Assembly (NCBI RefSeq): GCF_034424155.1
Contig: NZ_CP139992.1
Location: 1,566,012-1,630,011 of the forward strand
Reading direction: 5' to 3'
Source: Hafnia alvei
GTDB lineage: Bacteria; Pseudomonadota; Gammaproteobacteria; Enterobacterales; Enterobacteriaceae
Length of the DNA: 64,000 nt
Below, piece by piece: positions 56,341 to 64,000 of the stretch (position 1 is its first letter; each line of letters begins with the position of its first letter). Below the pieces are notes generated by a model, which searched no databases, was not told the DNA's origin, and saw nothing but the letters and a program-made list of their open reading frames with translations. The translations under genes were made by a program, and so were the position numbers.

Positions 56341-58011
56341 ATGTATCTAGAACGGATCGAAATTGTCGGATTCAGAGGGATAAATCGCCTCTCTTTGACG
56401 CTGGATGAGAATACGGTTCTTATCGGCGAAAATGCGTGGGGCAAATCGAGCCTTTTGGATGCGCTGACGCTGTGTCTTTCACCTAACGCCGATCTCTATC
56501 ACTTCGAATCGCAAGATTTTTATTTTCCTCCCGGTGATGAAGGCGCAAAAGAGCGCTATCTACAAATTATCTTTGTATTTTGTGAGTCGGATGTAGGGCA
56601 CCACAACGCGCCCCGTTATCGACCCCTGTCGTCGCTATGGCAAAATGGGGACGACCGTTTTCAACGCATCTATTTTCGTCAGGAAGGCGAGTTGTGTGAC
56701 GATGGCACGGTGTGTACGTGGCGTTCTTTTCTCGATCAAAATGGCGAGCCGCTTCAACTACATCACGTCGATAAACTGGCGCGTGAGATTGTTCGGTTGC
56801 ATCCGGTGCTACGCCTGCGCGATGCGCGCTTTATTCGCCGACTGCGTCCGAACGTATTAGCAGAACGCCAGATCCCCGATCAGGCGGAAGTGGCCCAACA
56901 GCTTGACGATCTGACGCGTGAAATGGTGCGTAACCCGCAGAAGCTGAGCAACAGCGAACTGCGTCAGGGCTTGAATGCCATGCAGTTGCTGCTGGAACAC
57001 TATTTTGCTGAACAGGGGCAACAGCCGCAGAACTCGCGCCGTCGAAAGCGTCATAGCGACGAAGTACACGGGCGTCAGGCATGGCGTTCGCTCGAAAATA
57101 TGAATCAAATGGTGGCTGAATCCGGTAGCCGAAATATGCGGTTGATTTTACTTGGGCTGTTTTCAACGCTATTGCAGGCTAAAGGTGCGATCACGCTCGA
57201 TCCTCATGCGCGGCCGCTGCTGCTGGTGGAAGATCCTGAAACTCGCCTGCATCCCATCATGCTGTCGGTGGCGTGGGGGCTGCTCAATCAGCTGCCGCTG
57301 CAAAAAATCACCACTACCAACTCGGGCGAATTGCTTTCGCTGGTGCCGGTTGATCGCGTATGTCGTTTGGTGCGCCAGTCAAACCGCGTGGCAACCTATC
57401 GTATTGGCCCGCAGGGGATGTCACCTGAAGATAGCCGGCGGATTGCCTTCCACATTCGATTTAATCGGGCATCGACACTGTTTGCTCGTTGCTGGCTGTT
57501 GGTTGAGGGTGAAACGGAGGTTTGGTTGCTCAATGAGCTTGCGCGCCAGTGCGGCTACCATTTCGAAACGGAAGGGATCAAGGTTATTGAGTTTGCCCAG
57601 TGCGGTATTCGTCCGCTGGTGAAATTTGCGCGCCATATGGGACTTGAGTGGCACGTGCTGGTGGACGGCGACGATGCGGGGCGTAAGTATGCCGCTGCGG
57701 TACGTGCGTTGACCGAGCATGCTAAGGAGAACGAACGCGATCGTCTGACCGCGCTACCTGCGCCGGATATGGAGCATTACATGTACCGTGAGGGGTTTGC
57801 GTCGGTGTATCACGATATCGCAGGCCTACCGAGCAACGTACCGCTGTCAGCGCGTAAGGTGATCACCAAAGCGATACACCGCTCATCTAAACCCGACTTA
57901 GCTATTTCTGTGGCGGCACAGGCTGAAGTTTGGGGCAGAGATTCTGTGCCTGCGCTTATCAAAGGGATGTTTTCACGGGTGATTTGGTTGGCACGCGGTA
58001 AGGCTGAGTAG
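56341..58011 (+). CDS. ybjD: OLD-family ATP-dependent endonuclease YbjD
   Basis: 556 residues (E. coli about 552). Walker A GENAWGKSS near residues 29-37, then a coiled-coil-prone middle, and a C-terminal TOPRIM domain (VEGETEVWLLNEL and LVDGDDAG) as in OLD nucleases. It presumably nicks or cuts DNA; its cellular role is not established. Between lysO and ybjX, with its own promoter region of about 220 bp. Confidence 0.93.
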   Translation: MYLERIEIVGFRGINRLSLTLDENTVLIGENAWGKSSLLDALTLCLSPNADLYHFESQDFYFPPGDEGAKERYLQIIFVFCESDVGHHNAPRYRPLSSLWQNGDDRFQRIYFRQEGELCDDGTVCTWRSFLDQNGEPLQLHHVDKLAREIVRLHPVLRLRDARFIRRLRPNVLAERQIPDQAEVAQQLDDLTREMVRNPQKLSNSELRQGLNAMQLLLEHYFAEQGQQPQNSRRRKRHSDEVHGRQAWRSLENMNQMVAESGSRNMRLILLGLFSTLLQAKGAITLDPHARPLLLVEDPETRLHPIMLSVAWGLLNQLPLQKITTTNSGELLSLVPVDRVCRLVRQSNRVATYRIGPQGMSPEDSRRIAFHIRFNRASTLFARCWLLVEGETEVWLLNELARQCGYHFETEGIKVIEFAQCGIRPLVKFARHMGLEWHVLVDGDDAGRKYAAAVRALTEHAKENERDRLTALPAPDMEHYMYREGFASVYHDIAGLPSNVPLSARKVITKAIHRSSKPDLAISVAAQAEVWGRDSVPALIKGMFSRVIWLARGKAE

Positions 58012-58033
58012 CTAAGGCAGAGTAACAAGATAG

Positions 58034-58058
58034 CCGCCATTCGTATTCAGAATGGCGG
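58034..58058. terminator. Hairpin between ybjD and ybjX
   Basis: Perfect 9-bp arms (CCGCCATTC/GAATGGCGG), 7-nt loop, in the 61-bp gap of two convergent genes; weak T-tail. Confidence 0.6.
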
Positions 58059-58072
58059 ATTCTGTGTGAGAT

Positions 58073-59023
58073 TTAGCGACTCAGTGCCGCGTGAGCTGCG
58101 GATTCCAGATCGTCCAGCAACTGGTAACGGCGACGATATTCTGCCCGTTTTTTGCTGGCGATTTCTTCCAACGATTTTCGGGCAATCGTTAGTGGCAGGC
58201 GGAAATAACCTTCCTGCGTTGTTTCTGCGCCGATTGAGAGCCAGAAGCTGTCGTAGTCTGACATCATCTTGCTGCTTTTCTTTTTGTTGTAGCGCCAGTT
58301 TTTATAGATATGGGTGTCATTGCCCACGGCTAATATCTGTTCGCATCCCACGCTGTTGGCAAATAAGCAAAGTGCCTGCATCAAAAGGCGTTTAGGAAAT
58401 AAACCATGGCATTCTTTAGTAGCGGTTTGAATAAGCTCATGCGGGACCGAACGTTTTGGCCCTTGTAATCCACCGACGAACAGCGTTTTTTTACCTAAAT
58501 AGGTGAGCAAGGTAAAGGTGCATTCAGAAAGCATGGTGCCTTCATCGTTATAAAATAATAACGACAGCTCGCCTTCCTTATTCAGACTATCAATTGGGCT
58601 GATCCCGATACGGAATAGCTGGCCGTTTTTGCCTGTCATTTCACACAGATAATAGGGTTTGGCATTATATATTTTACGCAAAATGCTCTGCGGCAACGCG
58701 TCATCCATCATCTGGTAGTGTTCGCCAATGGCTTTGACGGCATCTTGGCGCTTGAAGTGAACATTCAGATAGGGATGATGAAGCTTACACGGCAGGCGTG
58801 GCTGGGCTAAAAGCACGTCCTGACAGCTAGGGATAGCCGCAATGTTTTCCAGCAGCTTTATCGTTGTGACTGGGGCTAGCAACGTTCTGAGCGCAAATTT
58901 CACGCGGTAATTTTTCGCATGCCAAAGACGCCCCGGCTTTAAGTCTCCTTTTACGAGAGAATTAAAGAGTTGGAAACCCGTCATGGATGAATCTGCTGTG
59001 CGTTCGACGCTGATTTGAGACAT
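58073..59023 (-). CDS. ybjX: VirK/YbjX family protein (DUF535)
   Basis: 316 residues of DUF535 throughout (GFFGLQGPKR-like FVGGLQGPKR; AVGNDTHIYKN). The family includes Shigella VirK and Salmonella YbjX, linked to resistance to host peptides; the molecular role is unknown. In E. coli macAB follow toward cspD; here there is none. Confidence 0.92.
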   Translation of the reverse strand: MSQISVERTADSSMTGFQLFNSLVKGDLKPGRLWHAKNYRVKFALRTLLAPVTTIKLLENIAAIPSCQDVLLAQPRLPCKLHHPYLNVHFKRQDAVKAIGEHYQMMDDALPQSILRKIYNAKPYYLCEMTGKNGQLFRIGISPIDSLNKEGELSLLFYNDEGTMLSECTFTLLTYLGKKTLFVGGLQGPKRSVPHELIQTATKECHGLFPKRLLMQALCLFANSVGCEQILAVGNDTHIYKNWRYNKKKSSKMMSDYDSFWLSIGAETTQEGYFRLPLTIARKSLEEIASKKRAEYRRRYQLLDDLESAAHAALSR

Positions 59024-59319
59024 ACGATATACCTGATAGAACGTTGCTGTATTTAATTTCTATCAAGTAGTTAAACAGGCTAAACCTCAACGGCAATTAA
59101 ATCGGCGAGCTAGGTGAACGTATTTTAAATAATTATTTGATTGTCGTTGATGATTTATTTAGTGAATGAGCGAGTTGAGCGGTCAAATAACTATTGGTGT
59201 TAATTATTAGACGGTTAATTAATCATAAGCAGAAGGAGAGCGGGTTGCCCTTGAAAAAAAAGGAAACGCCACTATCTAACAAAGAGGAAGATAGCGTATT
59301 GCCATGATGATAAGTGCTA
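59024..59319. other. Intergenic region between ybjX and cspD
   Basis: About 300 bp of AT-rich sequence. It must hold the ybjX promoter. No trace of macA or macB was seen, and nothing else can be assigned. Confidence 0.5.
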
Positions 59320-59347
59320 TAAAACAATGCCAGCGCGGGGCTGGCAT
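59320..59347 (-). terminator. Rho-independent terminator of cspD
   Basis: ATGCCAGC/GCTGGCAT stem (59327-59334 and 59340-59347) with a TTGTTTTAT-type tail on the minus strand, about 40 bp past cspD. Confidence 0.8.
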
Positions 59348-59386
59348 GGAGCAAAAGTGGTTCCTTCGAGCAGCGTAATCAGGAGG

Positions 59387-59608
59387 TTAGGCCGTCATTT
59401 CTACTTCGATGGGAACGATGGCGTTGGCGTGGTTGCCCTTAGGGCCTTCTTGCACATTAAATTGGACCTGTTGCCCAGCTTTCAGTGTGCGGTAACCTTC
59501 CATCTGAATTGAAGAATAGTGAGCAAAAATGTCTTCGCCGCCATTCACAGGACAGATAAAGCCAAAACCTTTAGCATTATTGAACCATTTAACAGTACCC
59601 GTCTCCAT
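59387..59608 (-). CDS. cspD: Cold-shock-domain protein CspD
   Basis: 73 residues. RNP1-type KGFGFI and RNP2-type DIFAHYS motifs of the cold-shock fold. Close to CspD of E. coli (METGTVKWFNNAKGFGFICP start), which inhibits replication in stationary phase. It is divergent from clpS with 585 bp between starts. Confidence 0.94.
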   Translation of the reverse strand: METGTVKWFNNAKGFGFICPVNGGEDIFAHYSSIQMEGYRTLKAGQQVQFNVQEGPKGNHANAIVPIEVEMTA

Positions 59609-60193
59609 GCTTATACAACCCTCGCCATGCTGTGATAAGAGGTTTGCACGATTAACCCAGAGTCATCGGCAAAGCTCGCTATGTATGTTATGAGATAAGA
59701 TTGATGCCCTTCATTCTTCGAACCGTGGGTCTTGGTTGATGCGAAACCTCGGTTGAGTGCGAGGGCAGATACAGGACGTGTTCTTAAGATGTTCGGTTAA
59801 CGCGCCACACCGTGGTGCTGAACAGCTTAGGAACGCCCCCTACGGGTGCCGAAAAGATCTGTTAACTAAGGAATAATTCACGTTAGTTTGAACCAGAGAC
59901 TTATCGGTCGAAACGGTATCGATTTGTATGAATCGTCACCAGCTTACAAATTTACACTCTAGTGTATGCCGCTAGTTCGTCAAGCAATGGCTATTTTTAA
60001 CACAGTGCATTGTGATGAAAGTTTGAAGCAGATAACGCTATTTAGATGAATCGGGCGAAATTTAATCACTTAATGCAACGCAAATAACACAACTGTGAAG
60101 ATTTGTGTCACAGTTAAGTCACTAGCAAGAAAGACATGTAGTTATGCGATCGTAGTCTGTATCGCATGATTGTTAACAGAGAATGGGCAGGAC
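59609..60193. other. Intergenic region between cspD and clpS
   Basis: 585 bp without a gene, which is long for this gene pair. It must hold the cspD and clpSA promoters and leaders. No repeat, tRNA or convincing small frame was found. Confidence 0.5.
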
Positions 60194-60517
60194 ATGGCAA
60201 ACCAAAACGACTGGCTGAATTTCGAACAATTAGCCGACAGCAAACAAATCGATGAGGTAAAACCGCCGTCAATGTATAAAGTTATACTTAACAATGACGA
60301 TTACACACCGATGGAATTTGTGATTGACGTCCTGCAAAAGTTTTTTTCATATGATATTGAACGTGCAACGCAGTTGATGCTTACTGTGCATTATAAAGGA
60401 AAAGCGATTTGCGGTGTTTTCACCGCTGAGGTGGCGGAAACAAAAGTCGCTCACGTCAATCGGTATGCGCGGGAGAACGAGCATCCACTGTTGTGTACGT
60501 TAGAAAAGGCCGGTTAA
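60194..60517 (+). CDS. clpS: ClpS adaptor (N-end rule)
   Basis: 107 residues from ATG 60194 (GGGCAGG upstream). [20 protein letters not shown] is the ClpS core, including the N-degron pocket residues (N, D, M). It delivers proteins with hydrophobic N termini to ClpA. The frame is open to an upstream TTG, but the homologues begin here (KTNDWLDF-like NQNDWLNF). 26 bp before clpA. Confidence 0.96.
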   Translation: MANQNDWLNFEQLADSKQIDEVKPPSMYKVILNNDDYTPMEFVIDVLQKFFSYDIERATQLMLTVHYKGKAICGVFTAEVAETKVAHVNRYARENEHPLLCTLEKAG

Positions 60518-60543
60518 CGGCCGCTTAAATGGGGGAGGTGCCT

Positions 60544-62820
60544 ATGCTCAATCAAGAACTGGAACTCAGTCTCAACATGGCGTTCGCCAGAGCGCGCGAG
60601 CATCGCCATGAGTTTATGACCGTGGAGCACCTGCTGCTGGCACTGCTTAGTAACCCTGCTGCGCGTGAAGCGCTGGAGGCTTGCTCTGTTGATCTAGCCG
60701 CTTTGCGTCAAGAACTCGAAACCTTTATTGAACAAACCACACCCACGTTACCTAACGGTGAAGCCGAGCGTGATACTCAGCCTACGCTGAGTTTCCAACG
60801 CGTTCTGCAGCGTGCTGTTTTCCATGTTCAGTCCTCAGGCCGCAATGAAGTTAGCGGCGCGAACGTACTGGTCGCGATTTTCAGCGAGCAAGAGTCTCAG
60901 GCTGCGTATCTGTTGCGCAAGCACGACGTGAGCCGCTTGGATATCGTGAACTTCATCTCGCATGGCACACGCAAAGACGAAACTGGACAGGCGCCAAATG
61001 CCGAAAATCCAGCACCGGAAGAGCCTGCTAGCGGTGAAGATCGCATGGAGAACTTCACCACGAACTTAAACCAGCTTGCACGCGTCGGCGGTATCGATCC
61101 GTTGATAGGCCGCGATAAAGAGCTGGAGCGTGCGATTCAGGTGTTGTGCCGTCGTCGTAAAAACAACCCGCTATTGGTTGGGGAATCCGGCGTGGGTAAA
61201 ACCGCGATTGCGGAAGGGCTTGCTTGGCGAATTGTGCAGGGCGACGTGCCTGAGGTGATGGCGGACTGCACCCTGTATTCACTGGATATTGGTTCATTGC
61301 TGGCGGGTACAAAATACCGCGGCGACTTTGAGAAGCGCTTTAAAGCGTTGCTCAAACAGCTTGAGCAAGATACCGATAGCATCCTGTTCATCGATGAAAT
61401 TCATACCATCATCGGTGCGGGCGCAGCGTCTGGTGGGCAGGTTGATGCGGCTAACCTGATCAAACCGCTGCTGTCTAGCGGCAAGATCCGCGTGATCGGA
61501 TCGACGACCTATCAAGAGTTCAGCAATATCTTTGAAAAAGATCGCGCCTTGGCGCGTCGTTTCCAGAAGATCGATATTACTGAGCCAACCCCAGATGAAA
61601 CGGTACAGATCCTTAATGGTCTGAAACCAAAATATGAAGCTCACCATGACGTGCGCTATACCGCGAAAGCGATTCGCGCGGCGGTTGAGCTGTCGGTTAA
61701 ATACATCAATGACCGTCATTTGCCAGATAAAGCCATTGACGTTATTGATGAAGCGGGCGCTCGTAGCCGTTTAATGCCGGTGAGCAAGCGTAAGAAAACC
61801 GTCAACGTCGCTGATATTGAATCTGTGGTCGCTCGCATTGCGCGCATTCCAGAGAAAACCGTATCAGCCAGCGATCGCGATGTGCTGAAAAGCTTGGGCG
61901 ACCGTCTGAAAATGTTGGTGTTTGGACAGGATAAAGCCATCAGCGCGCTGACCGAAGCGATCAAAATGAGTCGTGCTGGTTTAGGTCAAGATCATAAGCC
62001 GGTCGGTTCGTTCTTGTTTGCTGGCCCAACGGGCGTAGGTAAAACCGAAGTCACGGTCCAATTGGCGAAAGCCTTGGATATTGAGCTGCTGCGTTTTGAT
62101 ATGTCCGAATATATGGAACGTCATACCGTTAGCCGTTTGATTGGTGCGCCTCCGGGATACGTTGGCTTTGATCAAGGTGGTCTGCTGACGGATGCGGTGA
62201 TCAAACATCCTCATGCGGTTCTATTGCTGGATGAAATCGAAAAAGCGCATCCTGACGTCTTCAACCTGTTGTTACAGGTGATGGACAACGGCACCTTAAC
62301 GGATAATAACGGCCGTAAAGCCGATTTCCGTAACGTGATTTTGGTGATGACGACCAACGCCGGTGTGCGTGAAACTCAGCGTAAATCAATTGGCTTTGCG
62401 CAGCAGGATAACAGCACCGACGCGATGGAAGAGATCAAGAAGGTGTTCACGCCAGAGTTCCGTAACCGTCTGGATAACATCATTTGGTTCAACCATCTGT
62501 CGACTGACATTATTCAGCAGGTGGTGGATAAGTTCATCGTCGAACTGCAGGCTCAACTGGATGCTAAAGGCGTTTCGTTGGAAGTGAGCGAAGCAGCGCG
62601 TTTGTGGCTGGCAGAGAAAGGCTACGATCACGCGATGGGCGCTCGTCCTATGGTACGTGTGGTGCAGGAAAATCTGAAAAAACCGTTGGCGAACGAATTG
62701 CTGTTTGGTTCGTTGGTGGACGGTGGCTCTGTCACCGTTGATTTGAGCGAAGATAAGCAGCAGTTAACGTATGAATTTTGTAGCGCACAGAAGCGTAAAG
62801 CCGAAGACGCCCTGCATTAA
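60544..62820 (+). CDS. clpA: ATP-dependent Clp protease ATPase subunit ClpA
   Basis: 758 residues, E. coli length. N-domain (1-145) that binds ClpS, then two AAA+ modules with Walker A GESGVGKTA (near 213-221) and GPTGVGKTE (near 494-502), and C-terminal sensor 2. The ClpP-docking IGL loop of E. coli reads IGF here (RKSIGFAQQ). It unfolds substrates for ClpP. ATG 60544 has GGGGGAGG upstream; an ATG five codons before overlaps that site. Confidence 0.97.
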   Translation: MLNQELELSLNMAFARAREHRHEFMTVEHLLLALLSNPAAREALEACSVDLAALRQELETFIEQTTPTLPNGEAERDTQPTLSFQRVLQRAVFHVQSSGRNEVSGANVLVAIFSEQESQAAYLLRKHDVSRLDIVNFISHGTRKDETGQAPNAENPAPEEPASGEDRMENFTTNLNQLARVGGIDPLIGRDKELERAIQVLCRRRKNNPLLVGESGVGKTAIAEGLAWRIVQGDVPEVMADCTLYSLDIGSLLAGTKYRGDFEKRFKALLKQLEQDTDSILFIDEIHTIIGAGAASGGQVDAANLIKPLLSSGKIRVIGSTTYQEFSNIFEKDRALARRFQKIDITEPTPDETVQILNGLKPKYEAHHDVRYTAKAIRAAVELSVKYINDRHLPDKAIDVIDEAGARSRLMPVSKRKKTVNVADIESVVARIARIPEKTVSASDRDVLKSLGDRLKMLVFGQDKAISALTEAIKMSRAGLGQDHKPVGSFLFAGPTGVGKTEVTVQLAKALDIELLRFDMSEYMERHTVSRLIGAPPGYVGFDQGGLLTDAVIKHPHAVLLLDEIEKAHPDVFNLLLQVMDNGTLTDNNGRKADFRNVILVMTTNAGVRETQRKSIGFAQQDNSTDAMEEIKKVFTPEFRNRLDNIIWFNHLSTDIIQQVVDKFIVELQAQLDAKGVSLEVSEAARLWLAEKGYDHAMGARPMVRVVQENLKKPLANELLFGSLVDGGSVTVDLSEDKQQLTYEFCSAQKRKAEDALH

Positions 62821-62842
62821 CCGAAGTTTAAGAAGTAAAAGA

Positions 62843-62870
62843 AAAGAGCGCCAAAAGGCGCTCTTTTTTT
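62843..62870 (+). terminator. Rho-independent terminator of clpSA
   Basis: AGAGCGCC/GGCGCTCT stem with an AAAA loop and a run of Ts, 24 bp after clpA. No tRNA-Ser gene (serW in E. coli) is found between it and infA. Confidence 0.93.
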
Positions 62871-62995
62871 ATGGCTGAAATTTAAGTTTTTCAGCTAACT
62901 CTCAGTGATATTTATGTGTCTCGTCAGACCGTCATATCACCGCGAGTATAATTTATGCCGCAGATGCGTGAACGCAGGTGCGCAGGGTGAGCCTA

Positions 62996-63244
<249 letters not shown>

Positions 63245-63309
63245 TTAATCGGCAAGATAATGCCGAAAAACCCCGATTATGTAAAGGAGTGTCGGTGGTT
63301 CTTCATCCA

Positions 63310-64000
63310 TTACGGGCAATTTTGATGGGGTTTTATCGCAAACTCGCGTGAAATAATAGTTTGGGGTTTCCAGCAGGCGGGATTAATTACCTTATTCTGG
63401 TCAATCCGTAAGTGGTGTAAATAATCACTGCGCGGGATATTACGCGCACCTAACGACTCAGTGTGCGCGTTAAGCACCTGACAGTCAATTAATGTTCCCC
63501 CAAACGACACAAAATGCTCACAAAACGCAATTAGAGCCGTTTTGGAGGCGTTTGTGGCGCGGCTGAACATCGACTCGCCGCAAAAGAGAGAGCCTTGTAA
63601 CACGCCGTACAGGCCGCCTACGAGCCGATCTTCTTGCCAGACCTCAACGGAGTGCGCATGGCCAAGTTCGTGCAACTTCACATAAGCTTGCTGCACGTCC
63701 TCACCAATCCATGTGCCTTCTTCGCGTTGATCGGCGCATTCACGAATGACATCGGCAAACGCCTGATTAATCGTGACTTCAAAATCGTGCTTACGTAAAA
63801 ATTTCGCCATGCTACGGCTAATGTGCAACTCATGCGGGAATAAAACCGCACGTGGATCGGGCGACCACCAGAGGATGATGTCCCCCGGTGTGAACCATGG
63901 GAATATCCCCGCACCGTAGGCGGCAAGTAAACGGGCAGGGCGTAAATCCCCGCCAATGGCCAGCAACCCGTTCGGTTCACGCAGTGCGAGATCCGTTGGG
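63310..64000 (-). CDS. aat: Leucyl/phenylalanyl-tRNA--protein transferase Aat, 5' truncated by the window edge
   Basis: About 230 codons are visible and the frame remains open to the edge; the first residues, matching [13 protein letters not shown], show that only a short N-terminal part is missing. Conserved [15 protein letters not shown] and the FCGESMFSR motif are all there. It attaches Leu or Phe to N-terminal Lys/Arg of proteins, making N-degrons for ClpS/ClpA encoded next door. The C terminus ends in a diverged basic tail. Confidence 0.96.
   Translation of the reverse strand, partial: PTDLALREPNGLLAIGGDLRPARLLAAYGAGIFPWFTPGDIILWWSPDPRAVLFPHELHISRSMAKFLRKHDFEVTINQAFADVIRECADQREEGTWIGEDVQQAYVKLHELGHAHSVEVWQEDRLVGGLYGVLQGSLFCGESMFSRATNASKTALIAFCEHFVSFGGTLIDCQVLNAHTESLGARNIPRSDYLHHLRIDQNKVINPACWKPQTIISREFAIKPHQNCP

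Noticed and set aside
59760-59880. Possible small RNA or hairpins in the cspD-clpS gap
   Set aside because: I could not find a stable stem with a terminator or promoter boxes on either strand.
62871-62995. tRNA-Ser (serW) expected between clpA and infA
   Set aside because: No acceptor stem, anticodon loop or TTCGAATCC T-loop was found in the 125 bp.

Overview
The window reads as chromosome of a gamma-proteobacterium of the order Enterobacterales. From about 14.9 kb to the right end the gene order largely follows the Escherichia coli dacC-to-aat interval (dacC, deoR, ybjG, ybjL, ybjM, grxA, ybjC, nfsA, rimK, ybjN, potFGHI, ybjO, rlmC, artJMQIP, ybjQ, amiD, ybjS, ybjT, ltaE, poxB, hcr, hcp, lysO, ybjD, ybjX, cspD, clpS, clpA, infA, aat). 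Two full-length 127-bp ERIC repeats, PmrA boxes and CRP sites fit that order. Gene content (sdaCB beside deoR, the ygc cluster beside dacC, a GMC/cytochrome dehydrogenase; no aqpZ, macAB, ybjP or serW at their E. coli positions) suggests a relative outside Escherichia, perhaps Hafnia-like; the genus is a guess.

Left edge (1-3.4 kb): the 3' part of a periplasmic FAD (GMC) dehydrogenase and its tri-haem cytochrome c subunit, then a Phd/ParE-type toxin-antitoxin pair. 3.5-14.7 kb: a complete ygc cluster (ygcE-yqcE on the minus strand; ygcW-ygcU-ygcS-ygcR-ygcQ on plus; ygcN-ygcO-ygcP on minus). It encodes a sugar kinase, two transporters, an SDR, a flavin oxidase, an electron-transfer flavoprotein, an ETF:quinone oxidoreductase with its ferredoxin, and YgcP, a GlpP-family antiterminator. 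The yqcE/ygcW divergent promoter region is the most striking part of the window. Each side has a CRP-like site about 41.5 bp before a plausible start point, and each leader then carries a copy of the same 19-bp-stem hairpin followed by nine Ts. I infer a catabolite-controlled, antitermination-controlled regulon with YgcP as the candidate antiterminator.

14.9-26 kb: dacC, an ERIC repeat, a complete but tiny hok/mok/sok-like type I toxin locus, sdaB and sdaC (serine uptake and deamination), deoR, ybjG, an unassigned MFS transporter and ybjL. Nearly identical PmrA boxes precede ybjG and the MFS gene. 26-41 kb: redox and ribosomal-modification genes, putrescine import (potFGHI), rRNA methylation, DNA alkyl repair, and the arginine transporter art genes, with an ERIC repeat inserted inside the artPIQM operon. 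41-45 kb is accessory: LysR, azoreductase, AraC-type regulator and a divergent M24-fold protein replace ybjP. 45-64 kb: ybjQ, amiD, ybjS, ybjT, ltaE, poxB, hcp-hcr, lysO, ybjD, ybjX, cspD, clpSA, infA and the truncated aat. I saw no rRNA, tRNA, CRISPR array, prophage or insertion sequence.
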